Of a stretch of 64,000 nt of DNA, positions 1-12,897 are shown piece after piece. The stretch is from contig JAQGBZ010000167.1 of NCBI GenBank assembly GCA_034687125.1, positions 62,001 to 126,000 on the forward strand, written 5' to 3'. Origin of the DNA: Neelides folsomi. Its lineage: Eukaryota > Arthropoda > Collembola > Neelipleona > Neelidae. The notes beneath the pieces were generated by a model. That model made no database searches. It had not been told where the DNA came from and worked only from the letters and a program-made list of their open reading frames with translations. The number at the start of each line of letters is the position of its first letter. The first letter of the stretch is position 1. The position numbers and the translations under genes were made by a program.

Positions 1-3000
1 ATATTTACAGTATTTTACCTTAATTTAAAAATATAATTTTCCAACAAGAACAACCGTTTCCCATTTCCCTTCAAATCCCATTCCCAAAGTAGAGAAAAAA
101 GGAAAAAATTTTGATCATATCAAATTCGCAAATTCATCCCATGATGGATAGAAAAGACAAATAATAAATATGTAGGAAGAGGAAACTCCATGTTTTCATA
201 TTTACAATCTACCCAGGGAAAAAACTGTTTGAGAGTTTACAAAAGCGGAGTTCATAAAAGAAGATTCAAATGAGGGCAGCGGATGCATGCAATGTAAAAG
301 TAACTGGTGAATGTTTAGGGCTTTTAACCCACCAGCCTGGTTCTCTCCATCCTTCATTTACTCTCTCAATGGCATCGGTTCCATGATGATGATCACAACT
401 TGAGAGACTCATAAATATGAGATCAATTCGATGAAAAGGACGAGTTCATCCACACACATGTGTTGTTCATTAAAACTCTCATTCCTTCATGTAAATAAAA
501 TATTCTATAACTACATCATTATATACTGTATTATTACTGTATTACTAATTTTACTATTAACAATATCTACAAGATCTCCACCATACAATATCTCTACAAT
601 ATCCATACAAATCATACAATAATGAACATATCATATAAATATCATATATATTGTATTGTAGATTGTAGATGTGTATCAAAGTGAATTTTATACATAGTTT
701 AGCCGATGGGATTAAATACGTCAAGGATGGCCTCAAAAGTGTCAAAAAGCCAATGAACGCTGATGTAATTATGAACCCCTTGAATAATTATACACAAATA
801 ATTATCAATTCAAACAACTTCACTTCCTCACTAACTCCCATCAACTTTGATTTTATAACCAAATAAATAATGTACATTGGTTCTGTCTCCTATTAATTTA
901 AATTAATTAAATATTTAATTAGTATAAAACCACTAGTACTATCATCAACTACTGCACTTATACGGATAAGAAATTGGATACAAATCAAGGAATCGCCATC
1001 GCCATAAAATATGAAACTTTCCTCTAAACTAATAACTACCACATATAAATTCTTCAAACTCAATATTTATTTAATTCCAGTTAACAATTACGGAATTTAA
1101 TTGAAATTAAGTCAAGAATCGCTCAAAAGATAGAAATTTTAAATTGCAATATTTTACAAATATTTCCTTCGTCTAATCGCCAAATCCTGTGGGAGTCTGG
1201 CTCACAATTCTGAGGTCTGAGCTTGATGAGAAGATGAGATAAAAAAGGAAGAGAGGTTAATGAGAGACGGGAAACAACATTTTAAATACCTCTCTCTTTG
1301 AAACAACCTTCCACTAACATTAAAATACCTTTCTTACCAATTCCAAAAATTCCAACTTTGTTAAATCTAATATAGTAAGTATTGCGGATAAAACCAAAGG
1401 GGAATATAAAATCACATAAAGCTATTTACAACCCACGTACAAATTGCCCATTTTATTAAAGAATAAAAAGAACAGATGAACACAACAAGGTCAAATGTCA
1501 TTTCCAGACCAAAAGTTGAAAGTTAAATAAAAAGATATTAAAAAAATTCTTCCTTACCAGAAACTCCCTTCCCTTCGTTGACGGGACGAAAAAGTGTTCT
1601 TTTTCTTATCTTCTTCTTTTCCTCACTTCACTCACAAACGTAGTGTGTAAAAAGAGTATTTAGTGTATAAGGATTATTTTTAAATATTTGTTCTCCTCCT
1701 TAATTGTTTTTCTTCCACTCTAATGTGATAAAACCAGAATGGGTAATAAGTACACTCCAAAGTCAAAAACTCCTTAAATAATTATTCAAAAGGACATCAA
1801 AGGGACTTGGTGATTTGGAATAAGGAAATGGCAGTGAAACTTTTTCTCTCTTTTTTTCTTCACTCCAATTGATTTTAATCCACCAGATTCAATTTCACAT
1901 TTGGCAGACGATCCCGAAACAAATTCAGCTCAATGGAAAATGGCACGATGTAAAGTAAAGTGATGGTCAATCGAATGCTATGAGGTGAAAATCATTCTCA
2001 CAATCACTCCCAATCCCAATCCTTCTCTTTTCCCAGAGTTCGCTCTTCCAAAAAGTCTTCACTCACTGTGTCTTTCACTTCATCAATCTTGAGGTTATTG
2101 AGATATTGTGAAATTGAGATGAGCCTTGGTGGCTGGATCAAAATCCTTTTGGAGAAGATCGATGAATCTCAATGAGGCTCCCGAGATCCCCTTTCTTCCT
2201 TTCTTCGCCCTCCTGAGTACCTAAGTCATCACAAAGAGGAAATGAGAAACATTTTTTTTAATATAATTTTCCTCCATCGGCCATCGGAAGGGGAAGGGGA
2301 GGAAACCCAATGTGTATGCTTTTTACTCATGATAAATAACCATAATGCATTATTAATTTTTTTCCTAACTACTAACTATACCTAACTAACAAGTAAACAC
2401 TTAATATAAGTACATAAGTACATTAAGTGTATGAAACATGTACTATACAGTAACATGTATTTTAGCTATAGTTAAACCTTAAACCAAGTTAAAGTTATCA
2501 TATTTGTTATGGATGTTATGAGTCAATTAAAATTGAATCCTTCCACCCACATCGGTAAACTAACTATTATAACTACATATAAATGTACCTAATGGTATTT
2601 ATGTATAGTTTTAACTTAACCTAACTACATTGTTCTGTCCTTGCTTTTACACCTGTAATAAAGCTAAAAGCTATACCTGTACGTACCTGTATTTGTACAT
2701 GATATATTCTAAATTCTAATACCTGTATTAGAGCTAAAGTAGTACTAATAGAGATATTAGTACAGTATAATATTGGTATAATGAAGTAAATGAAGTAATA
2801 AGTATGTAATATACCTAAATAATTATTCTTGGTATTCTCTATATTTACAATGTTTCACCAACTACAGAAATTTACAATTCAAAGTTGGTTTTGTGTAATT
2901 TTTGTATTTAATTGGTCTACTACGAAGTGTGTGTTGGGCGGATGAAGCCAGTTAATGAGACCATTGGAATTGGAGAGTGATGAACAGTGCTAAATAAGTT

Positions 3001-4140
3001 ATTATTGTTAGTCACTCTTAACATGCCTTCACCTTTCCTCCACTTGTCAACGCTAAAACGCTATTTGGCTAATTGTTAAAATGAGTAAAATGACTAAACG
3101 ACTTGGGAAAAGATGAAAGAAGAGTTTTGAGGTTTCGAACCCATTGGTTCATTTAAATCATTTCGGATCCTTCGCTGACTTACAGAGAAGGATTTTGGCT
3201 GTATTCTTTTCCTCTTTTAACTATTTGGGTCTTTGACGCGTAAGGAATTGACCAGACCGCATGTAATGTCTATAATGAACGAATGTCCACATCAATTATA
3301 ACCACGCTTTTGGACAAGGAGAGACAAAGAAGCGACTTTGTTCGTTACACTTTGTAAATACCTTTGGGATGTCAATAAATGTAAATGGGACTGTCTACAA
3401 AAAGAATTGTAATGGACATGTCTAATCGTAAAGTGGAGAGGTATAGGCCATTTCCATACGTCCTCAATAACTCTCATTCTTGGACAGATAATAGGCCAAT
3501 AAATTTAATTTATGGCAAAAAGAAATTCTGTCTCAAGTTCAAGATTCAGAATAAAAGGATACAAAAAGTAGCTGGGGAACTCCGATCCAATCATTGACAA
3601 TTATTAGCGATGCCAATTAAATTTATGTAATGTCTTTCTAATGGCAAGGCCATCAAAGTCAATATTTCATAAATGAAAAATTAAAGATAATAATTCAAGG
3701 AATTAAAAAGGTTAAAATTGGGCTAAATTGAATTAAACTGAATTAAACAAGATTATCCAATAGAAAAATCTATAAATTTTATAACCCATTAATATAAAAA
3801 TATTATGTAACGTATCGGAGTCGAGAAACAAAAAATTATAAAACTTAATCAATAAATAACGCTATATAATAAAACTCCTTTGTTTAGTTAAAGTTTAGCT
3901 AATTGATTGTTAATTAAATTAACTAAAATATCCTTATTGGCTAGAAATATTCGAAGTTCGGATGATTAACCCAAATTCGGGTAATATTGTTGAATCGGAA
4001 GGGCAAAACTCCGATTCATTGTTTGACTTCTCTAAAATTAACTCATTTAATTAACTGTCAAATCGAACCTTGATGGTTATTCTCCTTTGTCCAATTCCCA
4101 TTAAATTTTTAACTCTGATTGAGATCTCAATTAAACAACC
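1..4140. other. Gene-poor AT-rich intergenic stretch
   Basis: I see no supportable gene here. Open frames near 431-866 and 3292-3597 are short, have no splice partners and no recognisable motifs. The stretch holds homopolymer-rich and low-complexity AT sequence. Around 2340-2830 there are many short variants of ctaacta and gtacata, including the palindrome ataatgcattat near 2342. A somewhat richer patch at 1990-2230 contains pyrimidine-rich runs and short open frames but nothing I can call. Confidence 0.5.
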
Positions 4141-4149
4141 CGATTTATT

Positions 4150-4687
4150 GTCGAGTGGGAGGATGTATGTGGAAGCCGGCGAGATGGCCGGGAGGTACCC
4201 AATATGGCGAGTATGCGGGGGAGTTTCCTGGGGCGGGCAAATGTCGTTCTGAGACTCCACTGACCTTCTCTTGTACGACCGGATCTTCGGAGGTACTTGA
4301 CCTTTGACACTCGACGCCGAGGGTGTCCAGCGGGATGGGCTCTGACGGATCCTCCTTCGTCCTTCTCCTTTAACTCCTCAGTTCAACCAGCGGAGGAAGA
4401 TGAGGGAGAAAACAGAGCTGGGCGTGGCTGGTGCTTTTTCCCCTCTCATGTGGCCTTTTACGTCACCAAACTCCACGGCCTCCCTCTGCTTCAAATAATT
4501 CAACTAAAGTCATCCAGGCGGAGCTACAAAACTAGACAAAACTTCGTACAAGTCGCCTATCGAAATTATTCGATCATCGAATCCGACTAAAATTAACCTG
4601 GTTTATTTAACGGTTAAATAAACCACCAATACAATATTTTAATATTGGCAATATTAAGCAAAAATCCACCTCAATTATTATCCTCAA
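4150..4687 (+). promoter_or_regulatory. TAF10 promoter and 5' leader region
   Basis: This block is clearly richer in G+C than its surroundings and lies directly before the TAF10 start codon. It contains two YY1-like ATGGC cores (gagatggccgg near 4171 and aatatggcga near 4200), a GC/KLF-box gggcgtggc at 4420-4428 and a CRE-like ttacgtca at 4458-4465. Open frames up to 97 codons occur here, but none joins TAF10 in frame and none resembles a known family, so I read the block as promoter and leader. The CRE plus CGTGGC pair recurs in the CNOT1 promoter near 42.35 kb. Confidence 0.5.
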
Positions 4688-5355
4688 ATGGATATGATGA
4701 TGCTGGATATTAAATCAGAACCGATGGATATTACGGACGGTGCTTCGTCTCCGAGTTTAATTGAGCCATCGGCCACGGCAACTCCTCAACCCCAAGTTCA
4801 TCAACAACCACAAGGGTCACAACAATCAAATTCACATGCTGGGTCAAGCTCTCCGAATTCCGATTTTGCCTTGTCGGATTTCCTCATGCAGTTAGAAGAT
4901 TATAGTCCGACTGTGAGTTTATTAAGGATATTTTATTTTATAAATTATTTATTGCTTTTTATAATTTAAGTAATTTTGAATTTATTCTGATATATTTTGT
5001 AATAGATATTATTTATATTGTACTATATTTTATAATTCATGATTTATAATTAAATTAACTATCGTGATTGATTTTACTTTAGATTCCCGATGCTGTTGCA
5101 AACTACTATCTCCAAATGGCGGGATTTGAATGTGCTGACCCGAGGATGTCCAGATTGATTTCAGTTGCTGCTCAGAAATACATCTCTGACATTATCAATG
5201 AGGCTTACGGTCATTGTAAGTTGAAGGGCATGGTTCCAACCACGGGGAAGACGAAGCCAGGAAAAGACAAGAAATTCACATTGTCCATGGAAGATCTCGC
5301 TCCGATTCTCAACGACTATGGGATCACAGTCAAAAAGCCTCCTTATTATGTCTAA
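4688..5355 (+). CDS. TAF10: Transcription initiation factor TFIID subunit 10 (TAF10)
   Basis: Two exons, 4688-4912 and 5083-5355, join in phase 0 to give 165 residues. TAF10 is a histone-fold subunit shared by TFIID and SAGA, and pairs with TAF3, TAF8 or SUPT7L in the nucleus. The first ~60 residues are Ser/Gln/Pro-rich and probably disordered. The conserved histone-fold part begins at [16 protein letters not shown] (about residue 65) and continues through [15 protein letters not shown] and [15 protein letters not shown] to the typical C-terminal end KKPPYYV. The intron falls right at the DYSPT-IPDAV junction. The ATG at 4688 is the first in frame. A possible polyadenylation signal, aataaa, is at 5531. 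Family identity is very secure; length is close to that of other animal TAF10 proteins. Confidence 0.95.
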
Positions 5356-6084
5356 TTCTAATTAAATGAGAATTGTTATGAAAAATAAGATATACTAAAT
5401 AATAAGTAATCTGTTATCTGCCCACAGAAGGCATTTATATATAATGTTTATATAAAACTTTAATGTATCAACTGCGTCGAAACTGTGAGCTAAATATTTT
5501 ACACTAAAATATTGAATTTAAATCACATTAAATAAACCATCACTGATTCAGAAAAACAACATTCGATAATTTTATTTTTTGCATCAACTTTGATATCGAG
5601 CATCATTCAGAATCTGTAAAAAAAGTTATTTAATTAAATTCTGATATTTTAATAATTATATTTAAGTGCTAGACTTCATAACGTTAGTTCAAATTAATCG
5701 GGCATAAATTGAGATTAAGCATATTTTAGCATTACATTAAATTCCAAATGGATTAAATTCCGAAACAGGTGTCATTCATGACCGGAGACATTGGAGAGGA
5801 AAATCTATTGAACGCGAAAAACATTTAACTTTTGCTCCATCAACATCAAATATCTTTTCATTTGAGCTTCTAAATGAAGTTAAAACAGATTAAAGCTTTA
5901 AGCCGATTAAATAGTTTATTATCTATTTATTATCTTACCCTAGATAGGACTTAGGGTCTATTATAAAAATCTACTTATCTATTGTAAACTAATAAAAATT
6001 TATATTTTTCTATTAAACAATTATAATTGTAAATGAAACCAGAGTCAATTCTCGTCTTATTTATGTGTTCCGGTGTCTGCTTTA

Positions 6085-6484
6085 GCAATCATTGATAAAG
6101 GTAATAGTGTGAAAAACATTACATTGTATATCATAACAATAGTTTATATAAAATAGTTTAAGTTTATGGCTAAAATTACTATTGTTTATAACATTATATT
6201 TAAATATGCTTATTGTGCTAGTCTAGACAATTTTCCACGTGTTAGCTTTAAAACCTTTAATGTTTCGTTATATACATTTTTCATTCTTTGATTTCAGGTG
6301 AAACTTCCTATTGTGCTCACGCCAGAGGCAATTTGGATTGAAGTACAAAGTGTCAATTATCCTCCACTATAATCGCATATCATAAACAGGTATACAAAGT
6401 ATAATGAAATAATGATAATACGAATACTTTACGAAATTATTCAAAATATTTCATTAATGAATTTTGATTTTATTTAGTTCAAAA
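6085..6484 (+). promoter_or_regulatory. Probable spliced 5' leader of the SLC5 gene
   Basis: Three consistent splice boundaries precede the SLC5 start codon. A putative leader exon ends at 6100 (gataaag, then gtaata). A second runs 6298-6389, with acceptor ttgatttcag and donor acag-gtatac. The coding exon then begins at 6478 after tttatttag, seven bases before the ATG at 6485. The middle piece can be read open for about 25 codons but has a stop before the donor, so it is more likely untranslated. Confidence 0.45.
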
Positions 6485-9400
6485 ATGTCTCTTGAAGTTT
6501 TGGACTATGCCATTTTCGGAGCTGTGTTAATTATATCTGGATCAATTGGCTTATATTATAACTTTACTGGAGGGAAGCAAAAGACAGTTAAAGTATGAAA
6601 TCGATTAATTAATGAGTAAAAATGTTTAAATGCTTAAATACTCATACTCTTATTAAAATTGATTTATTAAACACAAACCAAATTTATCATAAGTATTCTT
6701 ATTCAAAATCTATAATATTTAATTAATTGGATAATGACTCCAATTTATAGGAATATCTGTTAGCTAATAATCAAATGTCAGCTTATCCTGTTGCATTTTC
6801 TCTTATGGCAAGTTTCATGTCTGCTGTTACACTTCTTGGAGTTTCCTCTGAAAATTACGTTTACGGAACTCAATTTCAAATAATTAATTTTTCCTATATT
6901 ATTGGAACCGTCGTTGTTAATAATGTTTATCTTCCTGTGTTCTATCAATTACAATTCACAAGCGTCTATGAAGTAAGACTCTTAAATTACTTTTATAGCT
7001 TTAATTAAGAATAACCTAATCGTCATTATAATGTACAAAATAATAATATTTACTTACAACAATATTTTTTAATTATCTAATTTTTGGATTATTTAGTTTA
7101 AATATGTTTATAATTATAATTTTAGTATTTGGAAAAGCGTTTTGGCAAAATAGCAAGAATGACAGCTTCGATCGCTTTCTCCTTACAAATGGTATTTTTA
7201 TTCCCTTTCATTTTAATCCTTTGTTTACTCTTGAGGAAATTTGGCGACTAATCATTGAAATTAATTTGTTGAAGATATTGTATATGGGAATCGTGCTCTA
7301 CGCTCCCTCGCTCGCATTATCAGCCGTGACCGGAATCAGCAAAGTATTGGCAATTCTGAGCATCGGACTTTGTTGTACTTTTTACAGTGCCATTGGAGGG
7401 ATGAAAGCCGTGCTAATAACTGATGTTTTCCAAGTATTGATTTTCCTTCTATTTAATCATTTCCCTTCTTGATTCAATTTGCATCGTTGATCAAAGTTTG
7501 ATATGGAATCTTTTCTTAGAGCCTTCTTATGTTCGTGGCTTGCTACTGCGTCATTATCAAAGGCATTGTTAGCATGGGATTTGATGGGATTTTGAAGGCT
7601 GCCAGTGATGGGGACCGAATTCAATTTCTTGAGTAATTTGAACTCTCCTTCTCTCATTTCAAATAAGGGCCAAAGAGTGAGTAATTAAAAGTTCCCATCT
7701 TTAACGGAATCATTTTATATGCTTCTTTTCAGGCTGGATTTAGATCCTACAGTGAGACATACAGTTTGGTCACAATTATTTGGAGGGATGTTTATTTTCT
7801 TGAGCATTTATGCAGTTAATCAAGCTCAAGTTCAAAGACTTCTAACAGTCAAGTAAATTCAGATTATGAATTATACAGGATGAGCCATAAGTTTTCCATA
7901 TTTTAAATAAACAATCGTATAAAAAAGAAAGCAACTAATGGCCCACCCTGTATATGTAATCATTATTAAAATCTAAGATGAACATTTTAGCATAAAGTTA
8001 AATAATAAGATTTTATTTATTATTTAAGGAAATTTTATGTAATAAAGTAATAATTTGCAAATAATTCGATTTTTTCAGGGATTTGAAACAAAGCCAATAT
8101 TCCATGTGGATTTCCTTACCGATACTCATTTTTCTCAGCTTTAGCACGGCCTTTGCTGGATTGACCGTTTATGCTCGTTATAAAGGATGTGATCCTTTGA
8201 AAGAAGGGAGAATCTGTTCGCCAGATCAGGTTTCACTTTTAATCTAATTTTATTAATCCGCCAACTTCAACACAAATAGATATCAAAAATATCAAAATAA
8301 CAGCTCTAATAATAATGCATGTTTATATTAACCAAATATTGATTCTTATTGACCAATTTTGAATTTTAGTTACTGCCATTTTACGTCATTGATAATCTTT
8401 CGGAATATCCTGGGATTTCCGGTTTGTTTATTGGAGGAATTTTAAGCGGATCTTTAAGCACCGTTTCTTCTGCTATTAACTCTCTTGCTGCAGTCACTTG
8501 GTCTGATTACTTCCAGGTTTGAATAATTTTGACAATTTTTAAACATTTTATTCAAATTCACCTTAAGATAAATCTAAGTACCGTTTATCTAAATAAAATG
8601 TAACAAAAATTTAATTTTGATTTTATTATTATAGCTGTGCGTAAATACAGAACGGATGTCGTCGTTTAAAGTGGCATTAATAAATAAATTTTTGGCTGCT
8701 TTTTACGGTCTTCTTTGTATTGGACTTGCATTTCTTGCGGAAAAGTTTAGTGGAGTATTACAAGCCTCGTTGACAATTTTTGGTAAATCAATTAATAATA
8801 CAATTACAGGAGACATAATATTACAGAGAGACATAAATATTACATTACATTATGTATTGTAATCTTTATGTTAACTTTCTTAATACAGTACAGATTCGGA
8901 ATTTTAGAACTTTGGATTTTTATTTTACAGGTGTAGTTGGAGGGCCTTTATTAGGATTGTTTACTCTTGGAATGATTTTTCCATTTGCTTCTGAAAAGCC
9001 GAGTGTTGTTAGTTTCTTACTGGCATTAGGATTTGGACTTTGGATTGGTTTCGGTGGTCCTAAGCCGCCAGTTAAGAAATTAAGCTCATCCACTGAATTT
9101 TGTGATCCAAATTTTGTACAAATTAACACATGCAAAAATTCAACATCTTCAGCTTTGTAAGAATCATATTAAAATGAAATTACTCTTAATAATTACAATA
9201 CAAATCGTTAATATTAAAAATTAAGTTTCTCATTTGTGTATTATTGTTTAATTAATGATTAATAATATTTAATTAAAAATGTTTTAGCTCTGAAGATTCT
9301 GAATATTTCTATCTTTATCGGATCTCGTACATGTGGTACACGCTGATTGGATTTTCAATTACAATTATTTTGGGTTCTTTACTCAGCCTTAGATTCCCAG

Positions 9401-9624
9401 AAACAAAGCTAATTGATCCCAAATTACTCAGCCCTATTTTGAATAAAATCATTAAACGAAGTAAATCTTTAAATGAAGTAAGTTTCAAGAAGAATCAAAT
9501 ATGCTATATTAAAATTTTATACTTTTTAATGTTTTAACTTTATAAATAGGAAAGTGAACTAGAAGAATGTTCAAAGTCAAATACAAACGTCCAAGCTATA
9601 AATGATAACTCGTCAATTCTTTGA
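6485..9624 (+). CDS. Sodium-coupled solute transporter, SLC5 family (SLC5A8/A12/A6-like)
   Basis: Twelve exons join without a frame break to 574 residues: 6485-6592, 6751-6972, 7126-7191, 7275-7433, 7520-7632, 7733-7852, 8079-8229, 8370-8516, 8635-8782, 8931-9156, 9288-9477, 9550-9624. The protein is a plasma-membrane symporter of the SSS family with about 13 predicted membrane spans. Hallmarks are the [10 protein letters not shown] segment, [48 protein letters not shown] and [15 protein letters not shown]. These place it with the arthropod group related to monocarboxylate (SLC5A8/A12) and multivitamin (SLC5A6) carriers; the substrate cannot be read from sequence. The ATG at 6485 starts the first in-frame exon. 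Intron 6 carries a small mariner-like inverted repeat. The acceptor at 7275 has a weak pyrimidine tract and is the least certain boundary. Confidence 0.9.
7874..7952. mobile_element. Tiny mariner-like MITE in an SLC5 intron
   Basis: About 80 bp bounded by imperfect inverted repeats. The left end reads tacaggatgagccataag and the complement of the right end reads tacagggtgggccattag, with TA at both outer edges. The interior is AT-rich with no coding capacity. The right end continues gttgctttctttttt, which it shares with the repeat at 20798-20871. It lies inside the intron between SLC5 exons 6 and 7, so it should not affect the protein. The mariner assignment rests on the CAGGGTG ends and TA flanks only. 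Confidence 0.6.
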
Positions 9625-9874
9625 AATCATATCATATGTTAAATGTTCATTAAAAATTATTGCCAAGTGTCTTTGTCATTCCAGAAAAATGTGTTCGTAA
9701 TTTAAATTGTTTGATATACTTACACTTATATACATATTTACATTAAAATTCGTAATACTGCAATAGAACAAATGATTAAATAAATAAATAACAAAATTAT
9801 GGTATATGTTGTAATGTATTTTATGTTAAATATGTAACATACTTCTTTTCAGTTAAACGGCGAATTTCGAATTT

Positions 9875-9950
9875 GTATACCTGTTTTCAGGTATGTATAA
9901 CTGTTTCCTGGTATACATACCCGTTTTCAGGTATATATACTCGTTTTCAC
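9875..9950. repeat. 20-bp tandem repeat (minisatellite)
   Basis: Nearly four head-to-tail copies of a 20-bp unit in register: a partial copy at 9875-9890, then gtatgtataactgtttcctg at 9891-9910, gtatacatacccgttttcag at 9911-9930 and gtatatatactcgttttcac at 9931-9950. Each unit pairs an alternating TA-rich half with a conserved ctgttttcag-like half. It sits in the gap after the SLC5 stop codon. No function is evident. Confidence 0.75.
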
Positions 9951-10386
9951 ACCCAAGATCTTGACCCCAACCCACTCATTGCCACTTAAAATTTTGGAAT
10001 TGATTGATAAGGGTCAAATTAATAAATCAATAAAAATTACAATTGTAACAATTTAACTAAGAATTTTGAAAAAGAACAAAAATGAATAATTTATTTAATA
10101 TGAGAATAAATTAAACTATTTATTTAAATTCATTGTTGTAGTTACAGTATAATTCAGTTACAGTATCTTCAATTAAAAATGATTAATGATTATTAAGAGA
10201 AAGGAAGAAAGCGGAGAAAGTTCAGTGAGCTCAAATGTAAAATTCATATTCATAAATTGCAAAAATAATGTTTCAGGTTGGGGGTTTGCACTAATTCAAA
10301 ATTCTGACAAGTTTTGTAAGAGGAAGTCAAACTGGAGATAAATAATATATTTTTGTCACTATGTGCAAGTGTGGATAATAATGGTA

Positions 10387-11891
10387 TTAATGATATGACA
10401 AGTGTGTGGGGAATTGGTGAAGAAGTTGTTGCGGCTTGACGTTGATGAGACTTGGCTCCTCTGTGTCCTGTTGTTGCTGGTTTAATAACGTTCCTTCACT
10501 ATGAAAAAATAATATTCGAAGTTTTATTATTTTTGTGGAAATTCTCTTGATAATTTATTATATTGAGTATGTGATAGGATTTGGGTTTAATAATGATTTA
10601 CGCTTTTAAATAGTTAGTTTGCCCAAATGATAAAATTTAGACTTAAAACAAAATGTCCATGTACATTAAAAATATTCTAAGGGTAAAATAATTACTTTTG
10701 TCCACGTCCACAGAAATTTTTGCATTCAGAATTGGCCATCGAAAGCTTTTCTTGAAGTTCGGAATTTTCTCTTCGGAGTTTCTGATTATCTGCTCTTATT
10801 TGGTCATTTTCTTTCTGAAGATCAAATATTTCCTTCCGCAGTCTTTCAATAATTCTATAAAAATACAAGTACAAATATGCTTTATACCAATTAAGTATTT
10901 AATTTATATTTGTACACACAAAAATAAATTCTTTTAGATAAATGTTAGTTAATGCTGATAGGTAATAACTGTTTATGTTAAATTTAAACTGTCGAGAATT
11001 AAGTGTTGGTTATCTACTCTTTTGTGTCTTCTGTCATTGGAACTTTTATATTAGACTTTATTTGATCACTTTGACTAATATTTTAAATATTTACTACTAC
11101 AGTTAATTAATAAAGGTTATTGAAGGTAAATGCTTCAACGCCTTGAACAGTGGTCTTATGCACTTAGGTATGTCTTAAAAATTAAAGGTTTCCATAAATA
11201 AAATTGAAAGAAAATAATTTATTTTTGTATGGTGTTGGTGTTACTATAGTAAGGTATAATAGACTAAGGAACTAAACCTACTTTGTTGTATAATATGTAT
11301 GTTATAGAACAAAAACAAAATGAAAAAACACCTTATTTTGAGAAAATGGTTCATATTTAAATTAAATACATACATACATCTTATCCAAACTGTAATACCT
11401 TTTCTTTATCCAACATATTCCACAACGACAGTTGGTATGAATACATAACTTACTTTTAGTATGAGTAATGTATGTTGATGTACATATCTATATTACATAC
11501 TATAATTACAATATACATATTATGTATAAAGGGATAAAAATTAAACAAGTCAGAATCAAGTTATTTAAGAATATTAAATTCTTCTTTTGAAAGGGACCTA
11601 AGATAAAAATTGTCAATGGTAATCCTCACTATACATAGAATATGAATAATAATATTAACCTAACTAAATGTTATAAGGTGAAAACCCCCATGCCTTTTAT
11701 AATTAAATCTCATTTAATGTTAAAGTTTTCAATGTGTAGGACGAGAATTCATATAATACCTAAATATATTGTGAAATAATTCCCTCGTAACTTTACCCCA
11801 AATTAGAATCTGATAAATACCTTCTTTGCTGGTTCTGTTCGTCGCTTAATTTTTCATTTTTGAATAAAACATTTTTGTTTAAATCGGGCAT
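10387..11891 (-). CDS. Small leucine-zipper / coiled-coil protein, unrecognised
   Basis: Three minus-strand exons, 11821-11891, 10696-10854 and 10387-10498, join in phase to 113 residues. The start is the ATG at 11891. The third exon has a strong acceptor (polypyrimidine tract, then cag) and stays open for 37 codons including the stop; without it the middle exon would end after 53 codons at 10692. Residues about 25-70 form a clear coiled coil with leucine/isoleucine every seven residues (LQKENDQ, IRADNQK, LRRENSE, LQEKLSM). A short Arg-rich patch (QQRRIIERLRK) precedes it, but no proper bZIP basic region does. The C-terminal part is Gln-rich. I do not recognise an orthologue; a truncated bZIP-like dimerisation partner is one speculative reading. 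Confidence 0.6.
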
Positions 11892-12495
11892 TATTATCTA
11901 TTTTTTATAAATATCTATGATTATGAAAATGTTAAAACTGCAGGCTCAATAGTCGGAGAAATAATGGAGGGACCAAAGTACAATGTAGTTTATAAATACA
12001 GACGACCCTTCATACCCTTCAATTTGGATTAAGTTTATTTCAAAACTTTAAGTGAAATACAGAAACAAAATTAAACTATATATGAATATGTATGTATATT
12101 ATTAATATGGAACGATGCAAAATACAAATATGTAGATATAAAATACTTAGGTACGCATGCTATGCATGTATTACATTTATGTATCTATGTATATTTATGT
12201 AACTGGCATTTCTACTGATATCTACCATACATACATGGTATATCACTACTGATATAAGTGCATACTTACTTATAGTTTGTTAATGTATTTTTACATACTT
12301 TTGGCATTAACTATCCTAAGTATGTATAGGTACAGTGTTTCGTTCATAAGTTTTATGTAAGTAAATCAAATGGTCATTTTTTTCAATATATGACCCGCTT
12401 CTGATCTCAAATGATATGAAATTTTACCTTCCTTTCTTTATACCTAATTATTTCAAAAAGGTTGAAATTCCTGAACTTTTATTTATAAGTTGTTA
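11892..12495. other. Intergenic low-complexity sequence
   Basis: No gene seen. The stretch is dominated by short runs of tatgtat/catacat type, for example catacatacat near 11370 and the tatgtatgtat-rich interval 12085-12330. A 69-codon open frame beginning at 12416 runs into the inverted repeat of the next element and is not credible as a gene. Confidence 0.5.
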
Positions 12496-12897
12496 CAGTG
12501 CATTCACTTCAAATTGTTGTCTGAGTTTGAAAAACCCGCCTAATTATTTCCAGCGATACGAATTTAGTTTATTGTTACTATTAATTGTAGTACATCATAT
12601 GCAAATTACTTGGTTAAAAAATTAATATGAACTGAAATAAACTGAACTAGAATGAAATACAATAAATTAAACTTATAAACACTGATATAAAGTTAACTGA
12701 ATAAACATAAACTGAAATATTTAATTGATTAAACTTGATTTAAAGTTTTAAAGCAAATGTTTAAAATAAAAAATGGATTTATATTATTTTATCTTTGCAT
12801 TACTACAATTAATAGTAACAATAAACTAAATTCGTATTGCTGGAAATAATTAGGCGGATTTTTCAAACTCAGACAACAATTTGAAGTGAACGCACTG
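12496..12897. mobile_element. 402-bp foldback/MITE with ~105-bp terminal inverted repeats
   Basis: The left arm (12496-about 12605) and right arm (about 12793-12897) are inverted copies with only a few mismatches and one small indel. The ends read cagtgcattcacttc on the left and gaagtgaacgcactg on the right. Both are flanked directly by TA (12494-12495 and 12898-12899), the target duplication used by Tc1/mariner-type transposases. The 190-bp centre is AT-rich and non-coding. This is a non-autonomous element that could fold into a long hairpin. Confidence 0.8.

Noticed and set aside
2340-2830. Possible satellite of ctaacta/gtacata words
   Set aside because: Words recur but no fixed period can be aligned, so it is only low complexity.
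4297-4590. 97-codon frame upstream of TAF10
   Set aside because: No family resemblance, stops before TAF10, and the region carries promoter motifs; the apparent start is not an ATG.
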